This document shows positions 51,122 to 60,295 of a stretch of 64,000 nt of DNA, in pieces. Within the stretch, counting starts at the first letter, position 1. Each line of letters begins with the position of its first letter. The position numbers and the translations under genes were made by a program. Below the pieces are notes generated by a model. The model ran no database searches. It saw only the letters and a list, made by a program, of their open reading frames with translations, and was not told where the DNA came from. The stretch spans positions 27,705-91,704 of the forward strand of contig CAZFGK010000012.1 of the NCBI GenBank assembly GCA_964518635.1, read 5' to 3'. Origin of the DNA: CAZFGK01 sp964518635. GTDB taxonomy: Bacteria; Zixibacteria; MSB-5A5; GN15; FEB-12.

Positions 51122-53506
51122 TCAGCGCACGATCACCCAACCAGAATCGGTCCAGTAGCGAAGTTCAGAATCTGGATGGCGCTCATACTTATCTTCCAAC
51201 GCTGAATCGGAGCGTATGGCCCCTTCGCTGACCCAGCCGGAGTCTGTCCAGTAGCGAGTAGAATCAGCATGAAGCTCATGAAGAACTTCCAGGGCTGAAT
51301 CGATCATCGAGCGATCTGGAAGTGTCTCACGAAAGCGTCGGTTAAACATATCGTCACTCGCTACATGGTCCAGACGCAAGTGCCACCCGACAAAATATAT
51401 TAATCCGGAACCTTGTCCCGTCTCCGGTTGTGGTTCCGAAACATGAATCTTAATGAGTCCCCCTTTGCTAACCTCGTACATCGCATTTACGCCGTTATAG
51501 GAGCTTGAACTTGACTCTGTGGTCAGCACTGATGGATGAAATGAGAGGTAGTACTTCTGGTTTCCTTGTCTGACATTAGTGAGATTGACAGTTTTGTCAA
51601 TATAGGGCGGAGACACACCGAAGAAGCCAGAATCTGGGAGTGCATACACGATTCCGGTTCCGATTCTGTTGTTGTAACCCGCAAAAATTAGTTCCGTCTT
51701 CCCGTCTCTTGAAACATCAAGAACCATTTTGGGATGAGAAATCCCCTGACTCACGTACCAACCGAGCAAATCACCGGTAGGCGACCATAGTCTAACGTGC
51801 GATCTGGCGGGAAGGTCTGTCGAGGCCCAAGTCAGGATTCTAGTGCCCCAAAGTGAATTCTTAATTATTTTTAGTGAGGTGTGGTAGCACAACTCATCTG
51901 TGCTGTCGGGAGGGTACTCGCCGACACTTACACACTTTCCATGCCACAATTCAGTCCCGTCGTCGTCGTAAACCACTATTCTTGAAACTGCGGGCTGATC
52001 AAGTTCTAAACCTTCCTCGAAAACAACAGCAACTTCATTCGTTTGGTCTGAATCCAAATTGACGCATTCCAGCTGGTCCTCATCAAGAGAATCCAACCTC
52101 GTCGGATAGGAAATGCGCCAGAGTTCATCCCCCTTTGCGTTCATCACGATCAGCTCGTCCTTCTCGGCGTTGATCTTCACCTTTGCGGGGCTTTCATCAA
52201 ACCAAATCGCTGCTCGTGGGTAGACAACGGACAATAGCAGGTACGAGACAATCAGCAGAAACGGAGCGAGCACATACGCCGAAGTCGCATACTTCCCCGC
52301 GAGTCGGCTCACATACACGCCGGGACAAAGTTTTTCCGGACGTATCACGTTGTGGTTCTCAACCACTTCAGTGAGAGTCTCGGCGAATACCAGGCGTAAT
52401 TTTCGCAATGGATAGTTCTGTGTGAGTTTTGCAACGATCAGCTCGGCCTGATTCCGATGAGCAGATGGCAGCACAACATACTTGAGGTGTGAGAAGAACG
52501 CCCTTCTTAGTTTCTGCTCAAGCGTCGCTTCGTTCACTGCTTCGAGTTTCCCCGCTTCACTAATCGATCCGATGAACGCCACTTCGGACGATACCAATCG
52601 CTCGGTGCGGGTGACTTCGTGCTGCAACAGCGCGGTGTATACGGCAACACTTGCCGCCAGCGAGAGGGATTCGCCGGTGAGGGCGGCCTGCTGGTCGCGC
52701 AGCTGGATATCAATAGACCAAACCTGTTCCCTATTCCCCTTCGCATACTCAAGATCAGTGAGCAATTTGCGTACTGCCTGCAACGAGCGACGAACCCCAC
52801 CGACTGCGGGGTCATCAGAAGAGCGCAGCTGGCTTGCAAATGCGATCTTATCGGGGTGAACGGCTCCTTTTTCGTCCGTTCGCCTACCTGCAAAAGACAG
52901 CTGCACCGAGAGCCGGGCAAGACTTCCAATTGGAATCGGTATTGACGGCCCATCCTGAACACACAAGCACCACGCCTCCCCTGCTGTGTGCGATTCAATT
53001 TCCGTTTCCCATTCAGAGATAATCTTTTCGAGAAGAGCCGCGCTCTTCGGGCAAGATGTATCCAGTCTCCCTTGGAGCTGATGCAACTGCCGCAATTCAC
53101 TCAAAGAACCACTTGTTGTAGGTTGCTCTTCTGATCGAGAAGTCTCAGACGTCATCTCGCTGAGGAGTGAAATCAGCTCTTGATGTGCCCCTACATAAGC
53201 GAACTTTTTCAGCAGTGCTTTGGAACACTCCTGTTCGGATGTGGAATCCCCCAGTTCTCTAAAGATTTTCAAGAGGATTCGATGATCGGTGATAGTTAGG
53301 TCGGCAAAACTCTCCGGGCTTGAAGCAGACCTGAGATGCCCTCGATATTCATCGATATAGATCTTCGCGGAAGGCACCTGAAGCCAGTCCCCAAGAATCG
53401 GCCACATTCGCATGAGAAGTGAAAGTCGAACCGTGCTGGACGGGGCATCTTTCATTTCTGTCTCAAGCGATTCGAACTGGCGTGCAAGTTCTACAGAGTT
53501 TGTCAT
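51122..53506 (-). CDS. single-pass membrane protein: Lon-like Ser/Lys protease domain plus FG-GAP-like ectodomain
   Basis: A 794-aa protein of unusual architecture. Residues 1-180 are helical and unrecognised. Residues about 255-385 resemble the Lon (S16) protease domain: TGESLSLAASVAVYTAL (S280 at the Lon Ser position), EVAFIGSISEAGKLEAV, then EQKLRRA with K332 at the Lon Lys position and YVVLPSAHRNQAEL. There is no AAA+ ATPase. One membrane helix (about 411-430, YVLAPFLLIVSYLLLSVVYP) leads to an outside part with FG-GAP-like turns (NLDSDQTNEVAVVF, DVSRDGKTELIFAG) and a duplicated RYWTDSGWV end. It abuts the zinc-finger gene (TAAATG) as the last gene of a three-gene operon. Confidence 0.75.
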   Translation of the reverse strand: MTNSVELARQFESLETEMKDAPSSTVRLSLLMRMWPILGDWLQVPSAKIYIDEYRGHLRSASSPESFADLTITDHRILLKIFRELGDSTSEQECSKALLKKFAYVGAHQELISLLSEMTSETSRSEEQPTTSGSLSELRQLHQLQGRLDTSCPKSAALLEKIISEWETEIESHTAGEAWCLCVQDGPSIPIPIGSLARLSVQLSFAGRRTDEKGAVHPDKIAFASQLRSSDDPAVGGVRRSLQAVRKLLTDLEYAKGNREQVWSIDIQLRDQQAALTGESLSLAASVAVYTALLQHEVTRTERLVSSEVAFIGSISEAGKLEAVNEATLEQKLRRAFFSHLKYVVLPSAHRNQAELIVAKLTQNYPLRKLRLVFAETLTEVVENHNVIRPEKLCPGVYVSRLAGKYATSAYVLAPFLLIVSYLLLSVVYPRAAIWFDESPAKVKINAEKDELIVMNAKGDELWRISYPTRLDSLDEDQLECVNLDSDQTNEVAVVFEEGLELDQPAVSRIVVYDDDGTELWHGKCVSVGEYPPDSTDELCYHTSLKIIKNSLWGTRILTWASTDLPARSHVRLWSPTGDLLGWYVSQGISHPKMVLDVSRDGKTELIFAGYNNRIGTGIVYALPDSGFFGVSPPYIDKTVNLTNVRQGNQKYYLSFHPSVLTTESSSSSYNGVNAMYEVSKGGLIKIHVSEPQPETGQGSGLIYFVGWHLRLDHVASDDMFNRRFRETLPDRSMIDSALEVLHELHADSTRYWTDSGWVSEGAIRSDSALEDKYERHPDSELRYWTDSGWVIVR

Positions 53507-54373
53507 TTAGACTCGATATATTTGAATTGTCCCATGTATTCCCGATTGTGCAGAGGGCATCGCAAACTCAAGTTCGCCGCCAGTCCCAAGCACCGAAACC
53601 CCACCTGCTTGACTGACAGCAACAACCTGATCCGCTTCTTTCTCAGGATACCCCGTCGCCCGCACTCGAACACTCTCCCCTCGCTGATTGGCTTCGATCC
53701 GAATCAGATTGCGATCATTGGGCGCATCGGAACCGAGGACAAGTTCGGTGGGCAGGCTCATGTCACGAAGTGAGGGAAGCTCATACTCAGCTGATGGGAG
53801 AGTGACTAGCCATTCAAGGTCGGCGACTTCAATCCCGGTGGGGAGATCGATCATCGCCTGACCCTCCTCATCTGTGACTACCAGAATTCCCGCCGAAAAG
53901 GACTGCAACAGTACTCTTGAGTACAGCGCCGGATTCTCGGCAACCACCTGAAGAAACAACTGACCGCTGTTCCCATTTCGGGCAAGGCGGAGTGTGACCG
54001 GCGGATCTTCACAGACGTAAGTTGCAATGCCAGCATTCCCCTCGGAGCTCTTCTTTGCACCATCTGCTGCAAGGAGATATTCTCGCCGTATCTTTCTTTC
54101 CAGCGGATGTAACCTCACGGACAATCCTGCAAACGCAGCCAGGTAGCTCCTTCTTGCCGCACTGAACATGGTCGGATTCATCATAAGCCGTCGCGTTCCC
54201 TGTTCCAGACAGATCACAAAGTCTCGAATCCCTGCGCAAAAGTCGCAGGTTGCTATGTGGGAGTCGCTCATTGCCCGCCACTGAGGATCACCTTCCCCGC
54301 GGGACAAGCGACTCCAATCTTCAGCTGACAAATGGCGACCTAGAGTATCCATACGATCAGATGCCACTTCCAT
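53507..54373 (-). CDS. anti-sigma-like zinc-finger protein
   Basis: A 288-aa soluble protein. The N-terminus has an H-x3-C-x2-C motif (SHIATCDFC, about residues 39-46), as in zf-HC2 anti-sigma factors, followed by a helix. The rest (about 110-288) is beta-rich with repeated strand-turn patterns (LPTGIEVADLEWLVTLP, RGESVRVRATGYPEKE) and no membrane segment. It lies 23 bases after the sigma-like gene and ends one base before the Lon-like gene start. The motif supports, but does not prove, an anti-sigma role. Confidence 0.6.
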   Translation of the reverse strand: MEVASDRMDTLGRHLSAEDWSRLSRGEGDPQWRAMSDSHIATCDFCAGIRDFVICLEQGTRRLMMNPTMFSAARRSYLAAFAGLSVRLHPLERKIRREYLLAADGAKKSSEGNAGIATYVCEDPPVTLRLARNGNSGQLFLQVVAENPALYSRVLLQSFSAGILVVTDEEGQAMIDLPTGIEVADLEWLVTLPSAEYELPSLRDMSLPTELVLGSDAPNDRNLIRIEANQRGESVRVRATGYPEKEADQVVAVSQAGGVSVLGTGGELEFAMPSAQSGIHGTIQIYRV

Positions 54374-54396
54374 TCCTTACCATCTAGTCACCAATT

Positions 54397-55443
54397 TCAT
54401 GATTCGAGCACCTTTTTCAGGTCATTTTTGAGGCGATCTACAAATTTTAGGTAATGATACTTGTACCGTGTTTCGTACTGAGACAGCTGCTCGACCGTCG
54501 CGACTTCACGAAAATACTGCGCCAGCGAGTCATTCCCGGTCCCTGCGAAGACGTCTTCCAAGTACAATCGACAAGCCGAGATAATGGTGTGGAGTTCGGA
54601 CTGATCGAGCCTTCCATTTTGGCTGTTGAATGAATTCGCCCACTCTTCCAGACCCGCGATGGCGGCCTCCCCCTCCCTGATGATGTTTTGAATCTGGGCA
54701 TACTCCTCCGGAGATGGAATCCCCGAAACTAGCGAGACACTGTCGTTCACGAATGTCTCACGCGCCTTTACGAAACTGGTGACGAGCGTCCGTTGCGAAA
54801 GATAGAGCTGATAATCTGAACGTTTGAAAAGCTCGTCGAAAAAGATCCGACAGGCCTTTGTGTCGGTAGTCGAATGTTGAAGTGAGACAATCGCGATTTC
54901 GTACGCGAGTTCTTGCGTGACCTCTTTCAAATCTTCTCGCAATCCACTCAAGTCGGATCGTGTAATTGAATCTGGAGTATCTGGAACTGACCGATACTCA
55001 GGTTCTCTTAAAATGTCGTTGAAACGCCTTCGCGTATTATGCCACTGACGGTTTCGTTCACGGCCAGCTTTAACCAGTCCCTGACGGATGTGACGGTAGA
55101 AAAACGGGAGAAATAGTCTTTCGAGTTCTGACTCCGAAATTTCAGTCGGATCCTGAATTCCGACCGACGCGAAATACTCGTAGATGAGTCCGAACGGTTC
55201 TTTGTTGGGGGAGATAAACATGAGCTGGATTGCGTCGCACGCCAATTCCTGAACGGACTCTAACGAATCGATATTGCCAGTCGGAAGTCGCCACCCATGT
55301 GCCCGGAGATAGAGTAGTCTTTGAAATGCAAGTGAGTTACATCTCTTGTAGAATGGAAAGAATTCGGATTTTGGGGAAATGAGAAACTGCTTGAGCAGCA
55401 ATCCCAGTCGGTGTTGATCCTCTCCGGTCACAGTATCCCTCAA
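54397..55443 (-). CDS. uncharacterised helical protein, possibly sigma-factor-like
   Basis: A 348-aa, mostly helical, cytoplasmic protein that I do not recognise. The first 150 residues (FFPFYKRCNSLAFQRLLYLR, SVQELACDAIQLMF, FLPFFYRHIRQGLVKAGRER) have a helix layout somewhat like sigma-70 region 2, but no clear -10-binding signature or region 4 is visible. The second half is charged helix, possibly coiled coil. Because the next gene has an anti-sigma-type zinc motif, a regulatory role is plausible. First gene of the three-gene module, divergent from the restriction locus. Confidence 0.4.
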   Translation of the reverse strand: MRDTVTGEDQHRLGLLLKQFLISPKSEFFPFYKRCNSLAFQRLLYLRAHGWRLPTGNIDSLESVQELACDAIQLMFISPNKEPFGLIYEYFASVGIQDPTEISESELERLFLPFFYRHIRQGLVKAGRERNRQWHNTRRRFNDILREPEYRSVPDTPDSITRSDLSGLREDLKEVTQELAYEIAIVSLQHSTTDTKACRIFFDELFKRSDYQLYLSQRTLVTSFVKARETFVNDSVSLVSGIPSPEEYAQIQNIIREGEAAIAGLEEWANSFNSQNGRLDQSELHTIISACRLYLEDVFAGTGNDSLAQYFREVATVEQLSQYETRYKYHYLKFVDRLKNDLKKVLES

Positions 55444-55634
55444 ACCAGCAAGCTTCAGGCCGCAATGTCACGCGATTCACTACCTCGCATAGAACTGCTG
55501 TGCGAGAGTTTGCGATCCGTAGTAATCTAGATCAATTGCTCCAAATCGTCAATCTCGCTATTGCCCCCCTCTTGCCTAATCATTTGCTAAATAACATACT
55601 TCCGGAAACCAAGAGGGAGCCTGAAGCTTAACAA

Positions 55635-58600
55635 ATGCCCGATGTCACAATAGAAAACCCTGTCCTGAACTCACCATTCGGAGTTCCTGCCCGTCACTTT
55701 CGATTTGGGAAAGATGGCATAACAGATGAAATCGTAGAATCTCGCCGTACCAGCATCTACTTCTCTCCGATCAAGGGCGCACGCAAAAAATCCTCTCAGC
55801 AGATGGAAATTGCAAACGCATGGACGGCTGACCGTATCGAAGAAAACAAACTGGTCAATCGGATTCGTGAACGAGTCGCCGCATGGCGGAGTGGGCGTCA
55901 CGCTGGGATAACAAGCACGACTCGCCGCTTGCTAGATCATTGGACTAATCAAGATCGCGAGAACAAGCTCTTTTTCTGTCAGATCGAGGCACTGGAGACT
56001 CTCATCTACTTGACCGAAGTGGCGTCCAAATATGGTGATGGGTGGATTGAAAGTGATTTGCGAGCAGCCAATGATTCCTCAAACCCTGGTCTAAATCGAG
56101 TTGCCAGCAAGATGGCAACAGGGTCTGGTAAGACCGTAGTAATGGCCATGATCATTGCCTGGCACACTTTGAACAAACTGGAAGACCCACAAAATGCTCG
56201 ATTCTCTGATACCTTTCTAATCATCACCCCCGGAATCACAATTCGAGACCGTCTCCGAGTGTTATTCCCGAATGATGCTGACAACTACTATGCAAAGCGA
56301 GATATTCTACCGAGTGATTTACGTGAACGGCTTGGGATGGCGAAGATTCTGATAACGAACTTTCATGCTATGAAAGCTCGTGAAACGGAAAACGCTTCTC
56401 GCCTTACAAAAAAGATTCTCGAAGAAAATGGCAAAAGCCCGTTTGTCGAAACTCCTGATCAAATGGTTCGACGAGTTTGTCGTGAGTTTGGGTCAAAGAA
56501 GAACATCGTAGTTCTAAACGATGAGGCACACCATTGTTATCGTCGCAGACCAGAAGCTGACATTGACTTGGACGAGTTGAAAGGGGATGACAAGCAGGAA
56601 GCAAAGAAGCGAGACGAAGAGGCTCGAATTTGGATTTCCGGAATCGAAGCCATCAAGTCCAAGCTTGGTTTGCGGGCGATATATGATCTCTCGGCGACCC
56701 CCTTCTTTCTGCGAGGTTCTGGGTATCCTGAAGGCACGTTGTTCCCATGGGTGGTCTCTGACTTCTCCCTGATTGACGCAATCGAATCGGGGATTGTGAA
56801 AGTCCCAAGAGTACCAACAGAAGACAATTCGGGTACAGGTGTCCTGCCTACTTACAGAGATATTTGGACACGCATTCGAGAAGATCTGCCGAAGGCAGGT
56901 CGAAAGTTTTCAGCTATTGCTGGGGAGCCAAAGCTGCCGGTCGAACTGCAAGGAGCCCTGCATAGTCTTTATAGCAACTATGAAAAGTATCACGACCGAT
57001 GGCAAGGCGATGCCGACTCCGTCGCGCGCGGTCAGACTCCGCCAGTATTCATCGTCGTGTGTAACAACACGAGCGTTTCGAAATTGGTGTATGACTACGT
57101 TGCTGGATGGGAAAAGTCACTTCCAGATGGTGATACCGTACCAGTCCCCGGATCACTTCCCTTGTTCAGCAATGTCGATCATGATCAGTGGCTTAGCCGT
57201 CCAAGAACTATCCTTGTCGATTCTACTCAACTCGAATCAGGCGAGTCGATGTCTGAAGACTTCAAAAAGATCGCCGCGCGAGAGATTGAAGAATTTAAAT
57301 CTGAGTATCGCATTCGATTCCCCGGTCGGGATACCGACAAGCTTACCGACGAAGATATTCTTCGTGAAGTCATGAACACCGTCGGCAAGCGCGGAAAGCT
57401 CGGCGAACATGTCAAGTGCGTTGTGTCGGTCTCGATGCTAACCGAGGGATGGGACGCCAATACAGTCACTCACGTTCTCGGAGTTCGAGCTTTTGGCACC
57501 CAACTACTTTGTGAGCAGGTGGTTGGTAGAGCACTTCGCAGAACAAGCTATGCCCCCGACGACAATGGAATGCTAAATGCTGAGTATGCCGAAGTCTACG
57601 GCGTCCCTTTTAGCTTTATCCCTTGCTCAGGTTCGGCTGAATCTCAAAAGCGAACCGGCCAGGATACAACAAGAGTACGGGCACTTGAGGATCGTATAGA
57701 ACGAGAAATTCGATTTCCTCGACTTTCCGGCTACCGCTACGAAGTGACCAGTGAGACGCTTGCGGCAAATTTCACAGAGGAATCACGCATTGCCCTATCA
57801 ACTGAGCATTTGCCCACTGTCACGATCAATGAACCAATCGTAGGCAAATTAGCTATCCATACCCTTGACGATCTCAAGCGTCGTCGTCCAAACGAAATCG
57901 CCTTCATGATCGCGAAAGTTCTGCTTGAGAAATATTTCCGCGACTCCGATCCAAATGATCCTTCCATCACTAAAGATCGTCCCTGGCTATTCCCACAACT
58001 GCTCGATATCACCAAAACCTGGATGGAGCAATGTGTCACCTGCAAGGATGACACTTTTCCTCAGTTGCTGCTGCTTAATAGGCACGCGCATGATGCCGCT
58101 GATCGTATCTATAGAGCAATTCCGTCGGCCACGCCGGGCGAAAGCGTGCTGAAGCCAGTCCTCAAACCGTATGATCTCTGGGGTTCGACCAAATTTGTCG
58201 ATTTCGATACTACCAAACCAACTTACGCGACTCGCGTCGACAAGTGCCATCTTTCTCACGTTGTTGCAGACACGACCTCATGGGAGCAAAAAGTAGCGCA
58301 ATCACTTGAATCAATGGACGAGGTCTATGCGTACGTCAAAAATCAGAATTTGAATTTTACAATTCCCTACTCTCTGGACGGAGAAGAACGTCAATATCAT
58401 CCGGATTTCTTTGTCAGAATTAACGATGGACATGGAACTGAAGATCTTTTGAATCTCATCGTTGAAGTGTCTGGTCAACAGAAACGGGACAAAGCAGCCA
58501 AAGTCTCAACGGCTATCAACCTCTGGATTCCGGCAGTACGGAATCATGGCGGACTGGGACGTTGGGAATTTATTGAAGTCGATGATCCCTGGAATGTGAA

Positions 58601-58646
58601 GTCACTCATTCGAGACCACATGCATGATTATAGGAAAAGAGGGTAA
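55635..58646 (+). CDS. type III-like restriction enzyme Res (BPTD_3080-type)
   Basis: A 1003-aa restriction translocase-nuclease. Helicase motifs: Walker A ATGSGKT (161-167), DEAH box (296-299), SATPFF (motif III), and QVVGRALRRTSY (motif VI). The C-terminal nuclease reads HPDFFVR with P923-D924 and then LIVEVSGQQ: the E944-V-S946 position has Ser where the family normally has Lys (E-V-K). The length and the IENPVLNSPF opening match the BPTD_3080 restriction family. Starts the Res-DUF262-Mod operon (five bases to DUF262). No close ribosome site is visible before the ATG. Confidence 0.88.
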   Translation: MPDVTIENPVLNSPFGVPARHFRFGKDGITDEIVESRRTSIYFSPIKGARKKSSQQMEIANAWTADRIEENKLVNRIRERVAAWRSGRHAGITSTTRRLLDHWTNQDRENKLFFCQIEALETLIYLTEVASKYGDGWIESDLRAANDSSNPGLNRVASKMATGSGKTVVMAMIIAWHTLNKLEDPQNARFSDTFLIITPGITIRDRLRVLFPNDADNYYAKRDILPSDLRERLGMAKILITNFHAMKARETENASRLTKKILEENGKSPFVETPDQMVRRVCREFGSKKNIVVLNDEAHHCYRRRPEADIDLDELKGDDKQEAKKRDEEARIWISGIEAIKSKLGLRAIYDLSATPFFLRGSGYPEGTLFPWVVSDFSLIDAIESGIVKVPRVPTEDNSGTGVLPTYRDIWTRIREDLPKAGRKFSAIAGEPKLPVELQGALHSLYSNYEKYHDRWQGDADSVARGQTPPVFIVVCNNTSVSKLVYDYVAGWEKSLPDGDTVPVPGSLPLFSNVDHDQWLSRPRTILVDSTQLESGESMSEDFKKIAAREIEEFKSEYRIRFPGRDTDKLTDEDILREVMNTVGKRGKLGEHVKCVVSVSMLTEGWDANTVTHVLGVRAFGTQLLCEQVVGRALRRTSYAPDDNGMLNAEYAEVYGVPFSFIPCSGSAESQKRTGQDTTRVRALEDRIEREIRFPRLSGYRYEVTSETLAANFTEESRIALSTEHLPTVTINEPIVGKLAIHTLDDLKRRRPNEIAFMIAKVLLEKYFRDSDPNDPSITKDRPWLFPQLLDITKTWMEQCVTCKDDTFPQLLLLNRHAHDAADRIYRAIPSATPGESVLKPVLKPYDLWGSTKFVDFDTTKPTYATRVDKCHLSHVVADTTSWEQKVAQSLESMDEVYAYVKNQNLNFTIPYSLDGEERQYHPDFFVRINDGHGTEDLLNLIVEVSGQQKRDKAAKVSTAINLWIPAVRNHGGLGRWEFIEVDDPWNVKSLIRDHMHDYRKRG

Positions 58647-58651
58647 TTCAA

Positions 58652-60295
58652 ATGGCGATTGAGCAAGTAAAGATGTACGAAATAGTGGATCGCTCAGTGA
58701 ATCACAGTTGGAGTGTACCCGAATTCCAAAGAGGTTTCGTCTGGAAGGCTACTCAAGTGAGAGACCTTGCTGAATCTCTATGGTTCAATTATCCGGTTGG
58801 TAGTTTATTGGTGTGGAAGAGCAACGAGAAAGTAAATAGTAGAGGAACAACTGACGCCAAACCTGTGGACCAGTGGTTAGTCGATGGGCAACAAAGAACA
58901 ACAGCACTCTGCATACTCTTTGGTCGCAAGCCATACTGGTGGACATCCGGCGATGATTGGAATAAGCTCCAAACCAAGTATGACGTACGTTTCGATGTAG
59001 CAGCAAAGAAAGAGCCATTCTTTCTTGTAGCAAGCGCTGCAATTCGTGCCTCAAAGTCACCTCGTTACAAAAGATTGTCGGATTTGTTGCTACTAGATTT
59101 GTCAAAGCCAGAAGGGCAAGAACAATTGCGGTCTATGGCAAAGGAAATCGATGCTGCAAAAATATGCGACGGGATGGACGCGATGGCTATTTACTCGCAT
59201 CTGGATCAGGTCCGCAAGATTCGAGAAATCAACATTGTGACGGTAACAGTAGATCATGAACTTGAGGATGTAGTTGAAATATTCTCGCGACTAAATAGCA
59301 AAGGCACAAGAGTCACAGAAGCAGACATTTATCTTGGCATTGTGGCGGCGAAAAACGCCGGCTGGGTAAAAGACTACTTTCTACCTTTTCATGGTGAACT
59401 CAAAGACTTTGGCTTTGATATCGATCCAAATCTGCTATTTAGGAGTCTGACAGGGGTTGGCATTAAGAGAGTTCGCTTTAAGGACATAGATGATAAATTT
59501 TGGGAACCCGACAGCGTAGTAAAAGCGTTCGAACGCACAAAATCGGCGTGGAGAAAACTAGTCGTTCGCTTCAGAGAGTATGGAATTTTTGGAAACGAAC
59601 AAATGCCGACAGAGGCAGCACTTGTTACATTAGTCACCATCGTTGATAAATTTAATGATGATGCGAACTTCGCTCTAGCGCTTTACTGGTTTCTTCAGGC
59701 CTCACGATTGAATCGATATAGTTCTTCTGGAACATCCACTCTTGAAGAAGACTTGAAACTTATCGATGAGTCAGCAACTTTTCGCGATGCAATTTCACGT
59801 CTGTTAACAACTGTTGATGTGTCGAAGCCAATCACAAAGGATGACTTTCTAAGCGACTACGTTGATTTCAAGTTCGGGCGTTTTCTTCTCTATCTACTAG
59901 TTTATCAAAACAAAGCTCAAGATTGGGATGAGTCCGGCCAGAGGATTGGATTTGACGGTGCTGAACTGCTTGTTAACTTCAAGCCACAATGGCACCACAT
60001 ATTTCCCAAAAAGCATCTAGAAAAGGGTTCCATTGACGAAAACTTAATAGATGCGCTTGCAAACATAGCGGTAATTGGTCCCAAGATAAACATCAAGATT
60101 AGTGCGAAGGAACCAATGAAGTACGTCACAAGCTACAAAATCAGTGAGTCAAAGTTGCATCAGCAATTCATAGATGCCAGTTTCACTGAAGTCGATTACG
60201 CTGGATATGAAGATTGGCTCAATAAGAGAGCGAATCTATTGTCAGCCCGTTCAAACGATTTTCTTAGCACGCTACAGAAAGTAACTGCCACATGA
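58652..60295 (+). CDS. DUF262 plus HNH-like GmrSD-type protein inside the restriction operon
   Basis: A 547-aa protein. N-terminal DUF262 domain: PEFQRGFVWK, then VDGQQRTTAL (D78-G-Q-Q-R), the ParB-like NTPase motif of GmrS. C-terminal HNH/DUF1524-like nuclease: QWHHIFPKKHL (H448-H449) and LANIAVIGPKINIKIS. Single-chain GmrSD proteins cut modified DNA. It begins five bases after Res and overlaps Mod by four bases (ATGA), so it is a genuine operon member and not an accidental neighbour. Confidence 0.88.
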   Translation: MAIEQVKMYEIVDRSVNHSWSVPEFQRGFVWKATQVRDLAESLWFNYPVGSLLVWKSNEKVNSRGTTDAKPVDQWLVDGQQRTTALCILFGRKPYWWTSGDDWNKLQTKYDVRFDVAAKKEPFFLVASAAIRASKSPRYKRLSDLLLLDLSKPEGQEQLRSMAKEIDAAKICDGMDAMAIYSHLDQVRKIREINIVTVTVDHELEDVVEIFSRLNSKGTRVTEADIYLGIVAAKNAGWVKDYFLPFHGELKDFGFDIDPNLLFRSLTGVGIKRVRFKDIDDKFWEPDSVVKAFERTKSAWRKLVVRFREYGIFGNEQMPTEAALVTLVTIVDKFNDDANFALALYWFLQASRLNRYSSSGTSTLEEDLKLIDESATFRDAISRLLTTVDVSKPITKDDFLSDYVDFKFGRFLLYLLVYQNKAQDWDESGQRIGFDGAELLVNFKPQWHHIFPKKHLEKGSIDENLIDALANIAVIGPKINIKISAKEPMKYVTSYKISESKLHQQFIDASFTEVDYAGYEDWLNKRANLLSARSNDFLSTLQKVTAT

